Shown piece after piece: positions 10,801-25,800 of a DNA stretch of 64,000 nucleotides (its first letter is position 1; each line of letters opens with the position of its first letter). Source of the DNA: Dicaeum eximium. Lineage: Eukaryota; Chordata; Aves; Passeriformes; Dicaeidae. The position numbers and the translations under genes are program-made. Under the pieces are notes generated by a model, which had not been told where the DNA came from, did not search any database, and was given only the letters and a program-made list of their open reading frames with translations. The stretch spans positions 583,304 through 647,303 of the forward strand of contig VWZP01006004.1 of assembly GCA_013396995.1 (NCBI GenBank). Direction: 5' to 3'.

Positions 10801-13800
10801 TGTTTTCTTGGCTGTAGGATAAGTCTGTGTTTCAAGAGACCTAGTTCTTACCCTAGCTGTACCCTAAGCTGTGCAAATTACTCTGCTCTGTGGTTGTTCT
10901 AAAGTCACTTTAGTCTGCTGAAGTTATTTTCCCCTCTAATTGTATATCAGTTTAATAAATACTGGTACCTATGTTTGGAGGGTTTATTCATCAGTTCCTA
11001 TGAGCTCTGGGACCTCATTTGGAAGGTGATAAATCCAGGGCTGTGGGCTGCTGCTAATGGCTAAAATGAATCCTGTGTTAATTTTGCCCCTTCTGCACAA
11101 CCTCTTCATAACCTTCCTCTCTAATTTGTGCCCTTGTTATGTACTTGGAAGGTCTGTTCCCAGCCTAATGCACAGCCAGTCAGTGGGGTTGCACACAGGG
11201 GCTCGCTTTGTGTTTCTTATTTCATCTTTTCAGGCTGAAGCAACTTAAAATGGGGTTTGTGTTGGGGGAATTTGGTAGAAGACAATGAGTTAATAATTGG
11301 AAAGCCTGTTCTGCTAATCTGAGCATCCCTTTTTTTGTGACAGAGAGTATTGTCAAGATGCAGACTCCAAAGACTTGGATTCAGTTTCAGTTTGTGCAAT
11401 GGTTTGTTTTGTTTTGTACTGTCAAGGGCAAGGCAGCTTGAGTGCCTTGCTGGGATGTCACTGCCCCTCAGCTGTCTGTGCATCCCTCCATCTGGAGTCA
11501 GTGGAATGGGACAGACAATGAAACCAACAGAAGTTTATGTTCATGTTTCCTGTTCAGCCATCTCTGCTAGAGCTGTAACATTTGGGAAAGGGGTGCAGCT
11601 GACAGCTGGGAGTGATACCCCTGTCTGCAGGCCTGGTATCAGCTGTGTTTTGTGGGTGGCCAGAGCCCAGGCTTCCTCCCCAAAAGATGATGGGATGGAA
11701 TTCAGGGATTCACAGTATATGTTACTGTGACAGCAGCCAAGTTAGACCACAATCTCTGTTACAGAAGGTTTGGAAAGCCCCACTTACCCAGTTCCACTGG
11801 CTGAGATTTGCTTACATTGAGTTCATCTGAGGCAATTCATTAAGGTACACCCCAGTGCATACTGTCTCCAGTAGGATTTGGAAGGTTACAAGGCAGGGGA
11901 AACAGTGAATATCTCCACTGAAACAGATATAACTTTTGAACAGTGATCAGAGGTGCCTTTTAGGGAATTAGGGTGCATTTCAAGCACTTCCCTGCTGTCT
12001 GTGTCTCTGCATGGTGGCTGCCTACCCTGAATCACCTTTGTGCGTCCCTGCCTAGGTACCGCCATAGTCACCGAGCAGCACGCAGCCATGTGGACTGATG
12101 GACGCTACTTCCTGCAAGCTGCACATCAAATGGATAGCAACTGGACACTCATGAAAATGGGTATGCAAGAGCCTGGGATATGCTCCACTGATCAATGAAG
12201 AGCAGTCACTTCACACAAGTGCAGCTTCATGTGTAGGGATATCCCATCATGCAGGGACTTTGGGACATATCGGATACACGGCTTCTGTTTTAGTGTCCTG
12301 TGACACTAAAACTCTTGCCTGTGGGTCTAGACATTCATTAGTAGACACCTGATGCATTAGCTTGGACTTTTTGCATAGTGTGGGAATGTTTAAATGTGAC
12401 TGCTTCTTTGAGCTTTTTTTTTTTTTAATCCTTGAAGGTCTGAAAGATACACCAACTCAGGAGGATTGGCTAGTGAGTGTCCTCCCAGAAGGCTCGAAGG
12501 TGGGAGTGGATCCTTTCATTATTCCAGCAGGTTGGTTTTGCTTTATATTTATAACTCTGAGTTGGGCAACTGGATTTTGCTTCTCTTTTGCTTTCTAGGC
12601 TTGCAGTGACTTTACCTGAAAAACAGAATTCTGATCACCTCTTTTTGTCTGTGCTTTGGATTGTCACGGGCACTTCAGTACAGAGGTGCTGAATGCCTTG
12701 GTCAGCATGTGAGCAAGAGCACCCAGGCACAATTCAAGCTGCTACTCCTGCTTGGTGGTCTTGGGATCTCTGCAGCTTTCCCTGTAGGAAGCACAAGGAG
12801 AGGTATCATTTAGATCAGAGTATCCATCTATTCATGCTTTAAAGCATGAGGCACAATGCAAAGGTCACTGGAGGCAAGGGGAGATATTTGCTTGTTCAGC
12901 TGGATTAAGGACCTATTTCGTGGGTGTGTGGAAGTGACTCTCATCTGATTTAGTTTAGATCTAGCATGGTTCTGCACTGAGGGAGAGGACACCCTTAGGG
13001 CAGCTTCTGCTGTGGCTTCTTCCAGAGACTTCTGTCTCCCAGCTGGAGCAGTTCTTCTTCAGCTGAAGCATGAGGCTTCGGGCCTGTGAGGTTCTGTACC
13101 TGCCACTGGCTGTGGCGTGTTTGTGGAACTGTAACTGCAGTAGATTTTCCTGTCTTTCTTAAGGGAATGGGAAGAAGGGGAGGCTGGAAGGAAAGGAGAA
13201 GACTCTGATTCTTGAGTTTGACCTTTGTGAAGAAGGCTGCTGTTTAATATATGTGTGTTCCTTAAAGCCACCACTCTTGACTTTCTTCCCTTTGGCAGAC
13301 CAGTGGAAGAGAATGTCCAAAGCATTGAGAAGTGCTGGCCATGACCTTGTGCCCGTCAAAGAAAACCTGATCAATACAATCTGGACAGATTGTCCTCAAC
13401 GCCCCTGCAAGCCTCTCATCATGCTTGACCTGAGTTACACAGGTGAGGAGCTTAACTCCCAACAGACATGAGTTGTTCCTATTGCCCTGTGTCCCCCTTT
13501 TGCTTTTCTCTTACAAAGGAGAGAGAAAAACAGTACCACAGCACAATGGTCACTGTGAATAGGTCAAGAAGGTGATCGAACCTTACCTAATGACCCCTCT
13601 GTCCTCAAAATTTCAAATAACCTCTTTCTAGAAGTTGGGTGACTTCAAAACAAATCCATGGGCATCTAGAAGGCAGCTCATTTGCGATAGTTCATATCAG
13701 TTTTTAGGAAGGACTGAGGAACAGAAGCACACACAGTATGTTGGTCTGTGTTTACATCATCACCTCAGCAAAGTTAGGGACTGTAGCTTCTCCTATTGTA

Positions 13801-16800
13801 TTTTGCAGGGGTCAGCTGGAGAGACAAAATTGTAGCCCTCCGTTCAAAAATGGCTGAGAGGAAAGTCACATGGTTTGTGGTAACAGCCTTGGATGAAGTA
13901 GCATGTAAGTCTTTGCATCTCCTTTCTCACTTCATTCTACAAAATAAATGTTCTTCCTGCCTTGGAATGAAAGAACCATGCCAGGGTGAGAGGCCCTTAT
14001 GAAAGCATGTTTGTTAGACATCAATTAACTTCTTATCAAGTGCAGTGGTGGTAACAGGTCACAAACAGCAAGCCTGTGTTTCTACACCATGCCTCATTAC
14101 ACCAGTGCAGCTCCTGAGTACAGTTTTGGCCCAGGAAATGCAGCAAATCACCACCTTTGAAAAACAGCCCAGACAAAGGGAGAAGGTCACATACAAAGCC
14201 TGAGGCAGCGTGATGGAAAGAAAAGGACCTGTGAGATTTTCTGGCTGTAAAATATCCTGATGCTGCCTCACCCATTGGAAAAATGGAGACTGTCTTCTGT
14301 TGTGGAGTCTGGGCTATAAACAAAGCAGTGCAATGTGTGGCTTCGTATACATAAAGCAAGGGTGGGGTACACCACATTCACATTAATCTTCCTAATTGTC
14401 ACAACTTCTTAAGTCAGTCTCTACCTCTCCAGTGTTCAGCCAGTGCTTTGATTAAAACAACTATGTCAGGGCTCAACTTGTTTTTCCAGATCATTTCAAC
14501 TCTGGGTCTCACTAGAGTCCTCTCTGTGTTTAGGGCCCCAGAATGGCTGGGTCTCTACACCCTGGCTCCCAGCCCAGTGTGTAGGAAGTGAGAATGGCCA
14601 GAAACAGCAGTGGTTTCCCCAGGACTGCTATTCCTAGTACTGTGTGTCCTCTTTGCAGAAATCACCAGTGCACATGCTGGTGTAGGGGGAATGCAGGACT
14701 GGCAGGGTGTGAGTGCTGCTCATCCTGTGCCCCATTTCTCATCTGGAAAGGTAGAAATGGAGGTGGTGTTTTCCTCACTCCAGCACTGCCAGCACAATGT
14801 CCCTGGCACTGGGTGAAGCCAACTTGATGAGGTCTGTGGGCTGTTCTAGATCTGGGACACTGAGCAAAGAGCATTTTCTGTGAAAGGAGTACTTCTGAGA
14901 GTGGTGAATATGATTCCTCCCTGGGGAGGCCTGTATGAGCAGAGATTGTATGTCTCACCTTTTCATGTGCATCTCCAATTAAATTAATGATAAATTGGTG
15001 CCCTGAGGTGGTTTCAGATTAAATGTCTCCAGCACAGTGAAGCTTGGTTATGAATCAAGAGTGTTAAGATGAGCCAGAGAAGGTCACGAGAAAAGCTAAT
15101 TTTCAGGTGCCTGGTTGATTTCTTATCCTAAAGGGGAAAGGGGAGAAGTTGTTTTAATTTTATCTAATTAAATTCACTGTATTAAATTCCAGACAAGTTT
15201 CTGGGGACAGAAAAAGAGCCACAAAGGAGACTGTTGCCTTCTTACTGCATTGGGAGTTGGCTGAGTGAGGAAGTTTGTACCCATGCAGTAAAAAGTTCTT
15301 TGTGGCTCTTTCCTGCATTCAGGTGACCTACTGCTGCCCTGAAGAGAATTAAGCTCTATTTTTACTTTCATGGCAGAGTTTGCACAGTTCGATGAATACA
15401 GTGCTGGGTTGTAATTTAGGACATGTTGGTTCTTTTCCCAGCTGTCCTGCTGGCTGGCCTTATTGGCTTGAGTAACTCATTTCAGCTAATTGGATACCCT
15501 GGAGTTTTTATTTGACTCTGAAATCAGGATTTTAGAGATGCTGAACATCTACTTCCCCTCTTGACTTTGTGTGAGATAAAATCTTTATGAAAAATAGCTA
15601 AGACTCTACAGTCTGAATCTGAGCTATTGAAGGGGCCCAAATGAGAGGCCTTTTTGGGGTATTGTAGTCTTGCCTATTGTGTCTTCCTCTTACCTCAAAT
15701 GTCAAAAGAATTGGAATGAAATGATAGTTTGTAACTTTGAAGTTTTCTGGCTGTTATGAAGTGAGCTTTTATTGCATTGCTCAGACCAGAAAGGGCAGAC
15801 CCTACTTTTTGTACACGTGTCCTTGTTTTTCCTTGCCTGTAGCTGCTTTTTTCCAAGCCAGCCCTCCTTTAGAAGTTAAACACCAGTTTAAACACCCGGG
15901 AGTGTTCATACTGTGGTTCTGGTGCCATCTCCTGGCATAAATTTAGGATTACCAGGAATGCAGCAGGCCAAGGGACAGCTGGGTGGGAGCTGGACTTACA
16001 GCCTACACCCGTGACGTTTCATTGCTTGCCTATGTTTTTCTGATGATTTTTGGCTTTCTCTAATGTTGCAGAAGATGAACCAGGACTGTGATTCTTGATG
16101 TTCTTATTTTTCAGGGCTTTTCAACCTTCGAGGCTCTGATGTTGAGTACAATCCTGTGTTTTTTGCATACGCCGTCATAGGAATGAACACAATCAGGTGC
16201 TTGTATTCCCTTCCTCTGTTCCCCACGATGCATTTTTCTGGGAGAGAGCTCTTCTAGCAAATTATTTGTCTTCTAGTATTTGTCCTTTCAAAAAACACCT
16301 ATGCATGGGTACTTTAGTGTCCTTTCTGAGCTCTTTTGTCTCCAACATTAGTTAGTCTCCTCGCCTGATCAGAGCTAGAGAGGCAGCCAAGAGCTCTGCT
16401 GCACTCCTCAGTACCTTGGCTGGCTTGCTGGGTGACCTTGGGCACGATGGCTGAGCCCTCTGTCTGTCACCCTGAGATAATGTTGGAGCTCTGGGTAAAA
16501 TGTGGCTGGCCTGGACATTACAAACTTTAGGGAAAAGTCTAATTGCTGAGTCACTTCAAAACTGCAGAGACTGTGCAGGAAAGTTTCAGGGCTGGCTTAT
16601 AACAGAAGGCTTCTTTCCTGTGCCTGCCCCTTATATTAAGCCTCAGCAAGCACAGTTCTTTTGGAGGCATCTGTAAGCTGCTACCTAGATCTGTCTAAGG
16701 TAAAACCTGGCTGGGTGAGTGAGTACAGGTTGTGTGAAGGTTGAGCTGAACTTTCCAACTCAGTGAAAGCGAGAGCAATGTGATACTTAGAACTACAGTA

Positions 16801-19800
16801 GCTTTTCTCTTTCCAGATGTTGCCCTTAAAAGTTAGAAAGTGGCTATTATTTGCATCTGTTACTTTCCTGTTTCAAGCACAGTGATGGGATGTAGCCATT
16901 TTGACTGTCACACAAATAGAAATGCTGTCAGCTCTTTCCTCTCATTGGGGTGGCATGTCTTAATTTCAAGATGGGATTTAAACTGTGTGAAAGCTGGTGG
17001 TTAAAATGACATAGGACAAAGTAGAGTGCATAATTCATGATCTTCTTTCTCCATGAAATGTTGCCAGAATGGTTTTTCATTCCCTCCTTTACTCCAGCCA
17101 CTGTCAGATGTGGTCTCACCTATTTGATCTCTGCACTTTGTTTCTCAGGCTCTTCATTGATGGTGACAGGATGATGGACCCAGCTGTGAGAGAGCACTTA
17201 CAGCTTGACTCCACACTGGAACCTGAGTTCAAAATCCAGGTGATGCCCTATGGATCTATCCTGTCGGAGCTGCAGGCTGTTGGTGCAGGCCTCTCACCCA
17301 AGGAGAAAGTGTGGCTCAGTGACAAAGCCAGCTATGCTCTGACTGAGGCCATTCCCAAGGTCAGTGGCCCTAGCAAGGGAAAATGTTTTTCTCTTCTCTG
17401 CTCATTGTGGTTAGGAAGGGTGTTAATGAGGGCAGCTGGCCTCAGTTTCCCCTCTGCAAAGCCCGAAGCAGGCTGGAGCTTGTGCAGAAGGGATCCAGCC
17501 ATGCTGAGGTATCGAGGGGTTGTTAATCCTGGAGTTGCTCCTGCTGGAGCTGCCCTTCCAACTCGCTAAGCCGATTTATCCAAAGAATTGTCAGCTTAAG
17601 ATAAAACAAGTAGAGTGAGAGAGGGGAGGGAAGGGGCAGCAGGGTGAACTCAGGTCATTCTGCCCACAGGTGGAGCATCAGCCTCATGTGGACGAGCAGT
17701 AAGAACTGGAAATTTGCAGAAATTGAAGCGGGAAAGTTGAGCAGGACTTCTGGGAGGGTGCATTTGGCTGGATCTGAGTGTCTGAGGGTGGTTGCCCTTA
17801 TTTAGTTCAGTGGCTTGAGGATATCAGGCAATATGTGATGTCCTTTACTGAAGGCAGGAGGGAGAAGATGACGGAGTTGGTGTAGCAGGGAATCTTGTGA
17901 GCACACAGATAACCTTCAGGCACTGCTTGTCCATGCACTTAGTGCATCTGCCAGGGGACAGCTGTAGCATCAGAATAATTCTGTACAGCCATACATACTA
18001 TATCTTGCTATCCTTTTGAACTTGGCTGTTTGGGACTCCCACTGTCACCTAATATTCTAATAAGCTGGGTTCCATTCATCTTGTGTAAATCTCTTGTTTG
18101 CTAGAGATGGCATTCTCTGGAATACCATCCAGTTTACAGTGATGTCTAGTAACTAACAGATACTGTGAGTAAATATACAGGTTTTTGCCCCTGTCCAGGG
18201 TTAAATCTTCAGACACCATCAATCTATTTCTAGGCCTCCTAATACAGAATACTGATAGCATAGTGTCTATGGAGCATTCAGGATAAATTGTTGTTCTTTT
18301 GACTTCAGAGTAGAAAGCCCCTTGCTGTAGTTGTAGTCAGTGGTCTATCCCCAGTTTGGGTAAGCTGCTGTAGTTGATTTATGTAGAGTATCCATATGGA
18401 GAAGTACAGAAGGTCTGACCTAGAGAAAGGAATATAATGAGTTGGAGTGACATTATTTACCCCGTGAGCACTGGAAGTTTTGGCTGATACTGAGTCATTA
18501 CAGTGCTGCATGCCCTCTGTGTGCAATGGGGAGAGTCCCTGCCTCAAGGAGCTCTGTGCAATAGAAAGCAGGCAAGGAGGACTGAAATGTCTTGATTAAA
18601 AGCCACTTGGAGAGTCACTGAAAGAGCCAGAGTTTTTCTAGTTCCTCCCTGGCTCTCACCACTTCAAAGCACTCCAGGCCAGTTGCTCAGCTGGTGTGAA
18701 GAACACCAGTGCTTCAAGTCCATCTACTGTGTCTCCATCAGAGCCAAATATTGACACTGGCAAAAATCCATTCCATTATTAAATACAGATCTGCAAACCC
18801 TTTACAGATTTGTTTACAGCTGCATGTAAATATACTTTTCACAGAAGATTAATAGTACTTACCAGTATCTATAAAGGGCAAGCCAACCTAAGAATCTGAC
18901 TATTTATCCTGACTGATAAAAGGACTTTTCTGACTTTCATGTGACTTCTTCTGTAATTTAGTTTCTGCATTATATAGTGTAATTTTTTTTGCTGTTTTAA
19001 GAATTTGGAAGTTGTAAGCCTGTAGGATTTATGTGAATTTAATCTTTGCAGAGAGTCTACTGGGCCTTTCCTTGAATTTGAGTGATATATTTGTATGCTG
19101 ATGCATTTAAAGTAGGAAACAACATGTTGCTTGGGCTGTGATTCTGTGGGTGCTCATCCCGTCTCCTGATGTATAATGGGTAGAGCAGAGAACTGGGCAA
19201 AAGACTTGGTTCTTCTTCTGATGCCAAGTGTGATGAGATTTGGGCAAGTCAGCTCAGCTGGTGAATTTCTGAAGGTGTGCTGAAACCAGCCAAGCATTCC
19301 TGCTAATCTAAGGACAGCTGCTGTTTGAGGAAGTGTGCAGTAGTAAGGGATCAGTTACTAGTTGTTAATGCAGGGTCACCCCATCCAAGCACAGGAAAGC
19401 TTTGTCTCAAACCACCGAGGTAAGCTCCTTTCAGAACTGGCAGCATGTAAAGCTGAGCTTTGCAAAGGCCTTTCATGTTTCCTCAGGCCTTGATGTGTTT
19501 GTCAGAGTTGCTGATCATTAACAGTGGTAGTGCTCAGTGCTTGGTACCTGGGCTGGGTACCCTTTTCTCCTGCTACTTGAGGGTGACTGTCAGGTAACAA
19601 GTCAAGGTGGCTTTTAGGTTTGTTTCCACAGCCTAAGTTCTACCATAGCAATAGGGATTTGTGTTTCTCATTGGCTTCTGGGCCTTCAGTGTCCATCAGC
19701 AAAAGGAATCTATGGCTCAGACATGGATATAGATATATTGTATTTAGGATATCCATGTTTTCACCCTGCTTCATAATGAGCTTCATGACAAGCTCTTGTT

Positions 19801-22800
19801 TAGTTTTTTCGATTTCCCTATGGCTGTTCTTCCTTCAGTCAGGGACTGTTTCTCCTCTTTATTCCCAGTGCACTTAGCTGACTGTTGGCAGCCAGCGTCT
19901 CGCAGTGCTGAAGGTTTAGAGAGGCTGCCAAAGTACAAATTGTGGCCAGGCTGAGTTATTAAATCTGTAGGATTATGTAGTCTGACTAATCCACGAGTAA
20001 TCCCTGTCCTTCTGCTGCAGGCTTACCGATACCTCACCCCATATACCCCCATCTGCATTGCAAAAGCTGTGAAGAACGCAGCGGAAACAGAAGGCATGAG
20101 GAGGGCACATGTAAGTGAAGCCTTGAGTGTCTCCTTCCACATGGCAACAGGTTTGCTTTACCTTTAGGGAAAGAAATAACATTTTCCTTTCAGTTTTAAT
20201 GTTTTGGATAAAAAGCAAATAAGAATTTGGATGGCAGGATAAAAAAGGTCTTCTGTCAGACATCTACTGCTGTTGAAGCAGGTTTTTTGCTTGTTTTGCA
20301 TTCCCCTGAAGAACAACATTTGCAATAGTGTGAGGAAACAGCCTTGCTCTGTGGGAAGACTGTGCAGACTTGAGAAATGTTGTTTGCAGTGTGGGCTCTT
20401 AAAGGGATATTCTTTCCCCTTTGCTAGTTCTGTTGTCTTGTCAGTGGAGTCTTCAAATTGTTATCACTTGAATAAACACAGCCTAAATAACACACAGAAA
20501 TTCTTCGACACATGGTGCAAAGCGCAGGCCAAGATGTTCAGGAGCAGCCAGTGTCCTCAAAGCACTCTTTCAGTCTTGTCATCATGACACTGGAAATGAG
20601 GCTGATTTCCCAGGAAGCTTCAAATTTTCAAGCAAGAAATCTGCCTGTGAAACAGGTTCACAGCGGGGCTGAACTTCACTCTTGTTTGTCTCCTGTTAGT
20701 TTTCAAGCAGCAGTTTTCACAATAAGAGAAATGTGCCAGTTGAAGCAGGGCTGGCAGTTTTGGGTTTGTCCCATGTTTTCTGCAGCTTCTTGGGAACCAG
20801 TGCGCTCTATTTCAATGCTTTTCTCTCCCTATTAGTTAAGAGGAAGTAAAAATAGTTGTACTGAGTAGAGGCATTTTGTCACCTGCCACCTGAGGACAAA
20901 ATTGTGCCTTGTTTTTGTACACATCTCCTACTTCTTGCCCCTACATGAAAGAAAAAGAAACAAAAACAGGGGCCATAAGGCAAGAGAGCCAGAAGCTGTG
21001 TGACAGACTGTGTGGTGGCCATGTGCCCAAAGGACATGTTCCCCTGTCACATCACCAGATGTGTCGTGTGGTTGCCTTCTGCAATCTGAGATGCAAGATC
21101 TTGGCTGCTAAAGCAAAATAGTCTTGAAAGTGATATGTGGGGTAAAGCCATACTTCACACAGTAAGATATGTCCCTGCAGTAATTATTAACATTCATTTA
21201 ACTCTCCAGATGTATTTCCAGTGTTTATATTAATTATAGGGTGCAAAACCTGAAAATACCTCTTGGATCATCTCTTAGTTTGTGTTTCTGAAACTTACAG
21301 GTTAAATTCTTTTGCATCAAAACTTGTTTATACTGAGGCTTGATAAACCTTTCTCCTTCTCAATTCCCTTTTCTTGTGCCTATTTTAACATAGATTAAAG
21401 ATGCTGTTGCCCTGTGTGAGCTGTTTAGCTGGCTGGAAAAGGAGGTATTGTATAATTTTTTTTAAACTTGGAGGTTCTATTGCTGTGCACAATTCTTCAT
21501 TGGCATAAACTTTCTCTTAGTCTTTATAGTGCCTTTACTACAAGTGGGGAAACAGTTGGAGGTTTATCTGGTGGTTTGGGGGGTTTTTTTGTGAGAATTT
21601 CAAACATGCTTTCATCCAAGGCTGAATTAATTTTTTGAAAACATTCTCCCATTCATTTTACACAGACCAAAGCTCGAACAAGTGAGAAATGACCTGAGCA
21701 GGTTTATTGTAGTGTTAATGCTGTCTTGTGCTGGTTTGGTAGTGTAAATCATGAAATAATATTCAGCTTCATACAAAACTTTGTAATTATTCTCATTATA
21801 ATCAGCGATGTCTGCCAGTATGAACAAATTTGGCATTTATGAATGGGAAGTATAGTGAAAATGGGATAAAACCAAATTATTTGTGTATTCACTGGGTTAG
21901 AAGTGCACAGTGGATGTGCAGAGTGCCAAGTGTTACACAGCTACCTACTAAGCCGTGCCACTGCATGTCTGAGTCTATTGACTCAAGAAGGCTTGAGGAC
22001 TTACAGAAGGTGGCTTTTTACATGTCTGAGTACCTCAAGAAGTCAGCCTCAGGGGTTATTAAACCTAGCTCTTGCCCTGCTTCGCCTGTTTTCCAGTCAG
22101 GGGAAGTTGTGTCACAGGTTTGATTTTATCAAATACCTAAAGTAAAATTTAACACACTTTGTTTTTTCTGCAACTGCTTCCATTCCTGACTTAAAAGCAT
22201 AAAATTTCTAACAGCATGGACTGTTAAAGAGAGCTGTTTAAGCTTAGTGTCACCTGACTGTGAAGAGATGTTGCCTTGTGAGATGTTGCCTCTGCACATC
22301 TCAGTGAAGTTAGTACTGCACTAACTGCTCCCAAGTCAGGGTTCAGCAATCCTGCTGTGGCCGTCTCCACTTCTTCTTCTCAAATGCCCTGCACAATATT
22401 GCTGGTTTGTGTTTGTCATTACTGAGGAGCGAGGACAGAAAACCTGAAAAGAAGCCACTTCCAGGGTTTCATAAGGCACAGGCGAGACCCAGTGTTTAAG
22501 CATATAGCATTTTCTTTGCTTGTTGCTGCTCTAATGCAGCCCATGTCCTTGTCCACCAGGTTCCAAAGGGAACAGTAACAGAAATAGTTGCTGCAGACAA
22601 AGCAGAGGAGTTCCGCAGGTAAAAAGTAAATCTACTCTGAGGAGGTTTTCTGGGTGGCATTTTTAGTCTGTTGTTTTTATTTTATTGTTTAGAAATGCAT
22701 CTCACTTGCAGATATATTTTACCTGAGGACAAACCTTTACTAATGGATTTCTTTGAAAACCTGAAAGAGTTGGGAAGAATTGGGTCTCTTGGGAGATACA

Positions 22801-25800
22801 AGTCCCAGCCCACTGGATCCTGTCCACTTTCCTTTTGAGATAGCAATGAGGAGTACTACAGGTTAGGACATTTAAATACCAGACAGTTACTTCCTTACCA
22901 CAGAGAAATACATGTAAAAGTTAGATTTCTTCCTCTTCTGGTAGAGAAGGAACACCATTTATTTTGATTTACTCCCATGTGTACATCAGCAGGACCTCTA
23001 AAATGCCTTTGAGTAAATAAGTAACAAAGTAAAAATTGTTCAGCACATCTCTTCCTGGGTGATTTGGATAGTGAATTTTCTTCTTCTAAGGAAAGAGTAG
23101 ATCTGGAAAACAGATTTCCACATGGTTGGGAGAAGAGGGCTTAAAATTGTACATTTCATCTACTCAAATTTACTTGTCCAGGTAGCTTTCAAGGCCAAGG
23201 GGAAGGCTGAGGTGATGTGAAATTGAGGATGGGGCACTCCAGGTGCCCTAGGTGCTTGGTGTGCTCCTCTCATTTGTGCTGTAGTGATCACAATCTTTTC
23301 TTTCAGTCAGCAGAAAGACTTTGTTGAATTGAGTTTTGCTACCATATCAAGCACAGGTCCAAATGGAGCCATCATTCACTACAAGTAAGAGAAACACAGC
23401 TTCTCCCTTCAACCTTCAGCAAATGCAGTTGGAATGAGCTGTCTCACTTCTTCATGGAGTCATAACAGAGTACTCCAGGGAGATGTTGCTTGCTATCCTT
23501 CTTTACTCCACACTTACTAAGTAAAGATCTTTCTCTGCTGGCATCATGCTTGTATTGTGATGCTGATCTGCTCAGAGCCATAGAAAAGGGCTGTTTCGGG
23601 GCTGGAAGTCTGGGAAGGATGAGTATAAAGTGCCACAACTGTTCTGAAATACATCCAGAAACAGATGTTGAGGGTTTTGCTGGAAGCAGCAAAGCTCTGT
23701 ACTGTAGTGCTGTTTGCTGTATACAAATCCTCTCCTCAGTATGATCCCTGGCTCAGCATGTGTGGGATTTCCATCACTGCCACAAGAAATCAGAGCCAAC
23801 ACATCCAGGCTTGCACTTAATATGGTTTCTGGACTGCACATGTGGGCTGGAGACCTTAAAACTGTGGAACAAAAACCTTTGTGTTTAACTGAACAGGCCA
23901 GTTCCTGAGACCAACAGAACACTGTCAGTGAACGAGATCTACCTCCTGGACTCAGGAGCACAGTACAAGTGAGTGGATGAATGGTGCTGAACTGCCATCT
24001 GTTCTCTTCCCTGTGACCCCTGCAGCTCACATTTGCCTTGGCAAGCAAGGCAGTGTGGAGTTTTGAGTTGACAGTAGATCAGGGCTGCTGACAGGGTCAG
24101 GGACAAGATGTCAAAGTACAGTTCCCATCTGAGTCCCATCCATCCCCAGTGTGATGGGAGCTGTGTTTTATGTGGTGGCTTTGGTATTAAGTTGCAGGAG
24201 CAGGGAGCAGGCCTGACAGCCCTGGCTTAGCCTTGGGCTGCCTACTCAGCAGCCTGCACAGCTGGGTGAGGCACTTGCCCTGCCAGGATCTGCCCTGGGG
24301 TAGATTTGACTGATGTTGAGGTCCAGACAAGGGGGGCGAAGAAGCAGGACAGCACTGCCCTGTGGTGCTCTCTATCTTTACAGAGAGACTCAGAGTCAGG
24401 GTTCCTCATCCCAGTGGCCACTTGAGCCTTGGGTATGTTTTTGGGAGGGCATCATGTCTGAAAACTCACTCAATGCTGTTTTGACAGTGCCATTTAGTGG
24501 CCTCAGTTCCTTTACTGTGGAACTCTTGACTCCATGGAAAATGAAAGAAGTGATGTTTTTAACCAATGTAAATAGATGAGAAGTGGCTTGTTCAGGAAGA
24601 CTCAGGACAAGCCTGGCTGCTCCTTTGAGATGGGCTTTGTCTTTAGAGCTATGCCTTTTTGTTATGTCAGTCAGGAAGAGCTTTGAAAAAGAACCATACA
24701 GACATCCTTTGATAAGATTTTTACAAGGAGATCTTTTTTCCTCCCCTCTGATGGCCTAATTAACGATTTCCTTAGTGCCACTATGAAAAGCAACCCTTTG
24801 GATACAATGTAAGCTGGACATCAATGGCACTTACCAGAGCATTGTGACAGGGATGCTTTGCTTGTCCCTGCTGAGAAGTTAAACCGTGAGTGCTTTGTGA
24901 CCACGGTCTGTGTGTGCTGGGGAAGAGCACAGGGACAGGAGTGAGCTTTTCAAAGGGAACTTGTTATTTGAAGAGCCATTGTGTTTTTGACAGCAGGCTC
25001 AAAATGCTATTTGCAGAAGGAACTTAGAGCCAGTTTCTGATGTATTAGATTAACCCCTATCCAAATGCAGGATGATTTAAGGAAATCTTAGCACAAGACA
25101 TCCTGAAGATGAAAGGGATACTATCCCCCTTACACTTCCCTTTTCTGAGCTGGTAGCTGTCATTTTTGCAAAAGTGTGTGTTTTAAAGCTGTTAATGAAT
25201 CGCCTTCCATACAAATAAGCTAAATTTGGCCTGTTCTCAATGGACAGGTACCTTTTGCTAAACCTCAAATTAGCATCATTTTTTGAGCAGTTGAGATTCT
25301 AATTTGGGAAGAGCTTTGGGATGCTTATGATTGAAAGATAACAGTTTGAGTTGTAAATCATCATTGCTACATCTGGGTCATTGTGTTCAGGAATTTTTGA
25401 GATTAGGATCAGTTACATCATCACTCTTGTGTAGCACAGAGCAGATGACTTTATCCATTTATGAGCTTGGTTGGTTTGCTGCAGTGTGACTGTGTTTCCT
25501 GTGTATTCTCACTTTAATCTTTCTTTTTCCCCCATCCCTTTGGTTCCTGCATCTTTGTTTGCCTCTGAAGAGATGGTACAACAGATGTGACTAGGACAAT
25601 GCATTTTGGCACACCATCAGCCTATGAAAAGGTAAGTTGGGATCACAGTGTGGTTTGTGATCTAACCCTTATTATTAGAGATACTTAAATTAGTAATGTA
25701 CTCTATTGCTATGCAGTCAGAGTTCTCTATCGAGTTACCATTAATTTACCAGTATGTGGCAGCATTTGGGTAAGGACTGAAAAGGAGACTGTCATACTTC

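Larger units (their letters stand above)
13905..16114 (+). other. XPNPEP1: XPNPEP1 intron 7
   Basis: About 2.2 kb of non-coding sequence. It holds a MIR-like relic near 15395-15490 and a CTCF-consensus-like site at 15922-15935. Confidence 0.6.

Noticed and set aside
17069..17569. 166-codon plus-strand frame
   Set aside because: It is XPNPEP1 coding exon 8 read through into its flanking introns, not a separate gene.
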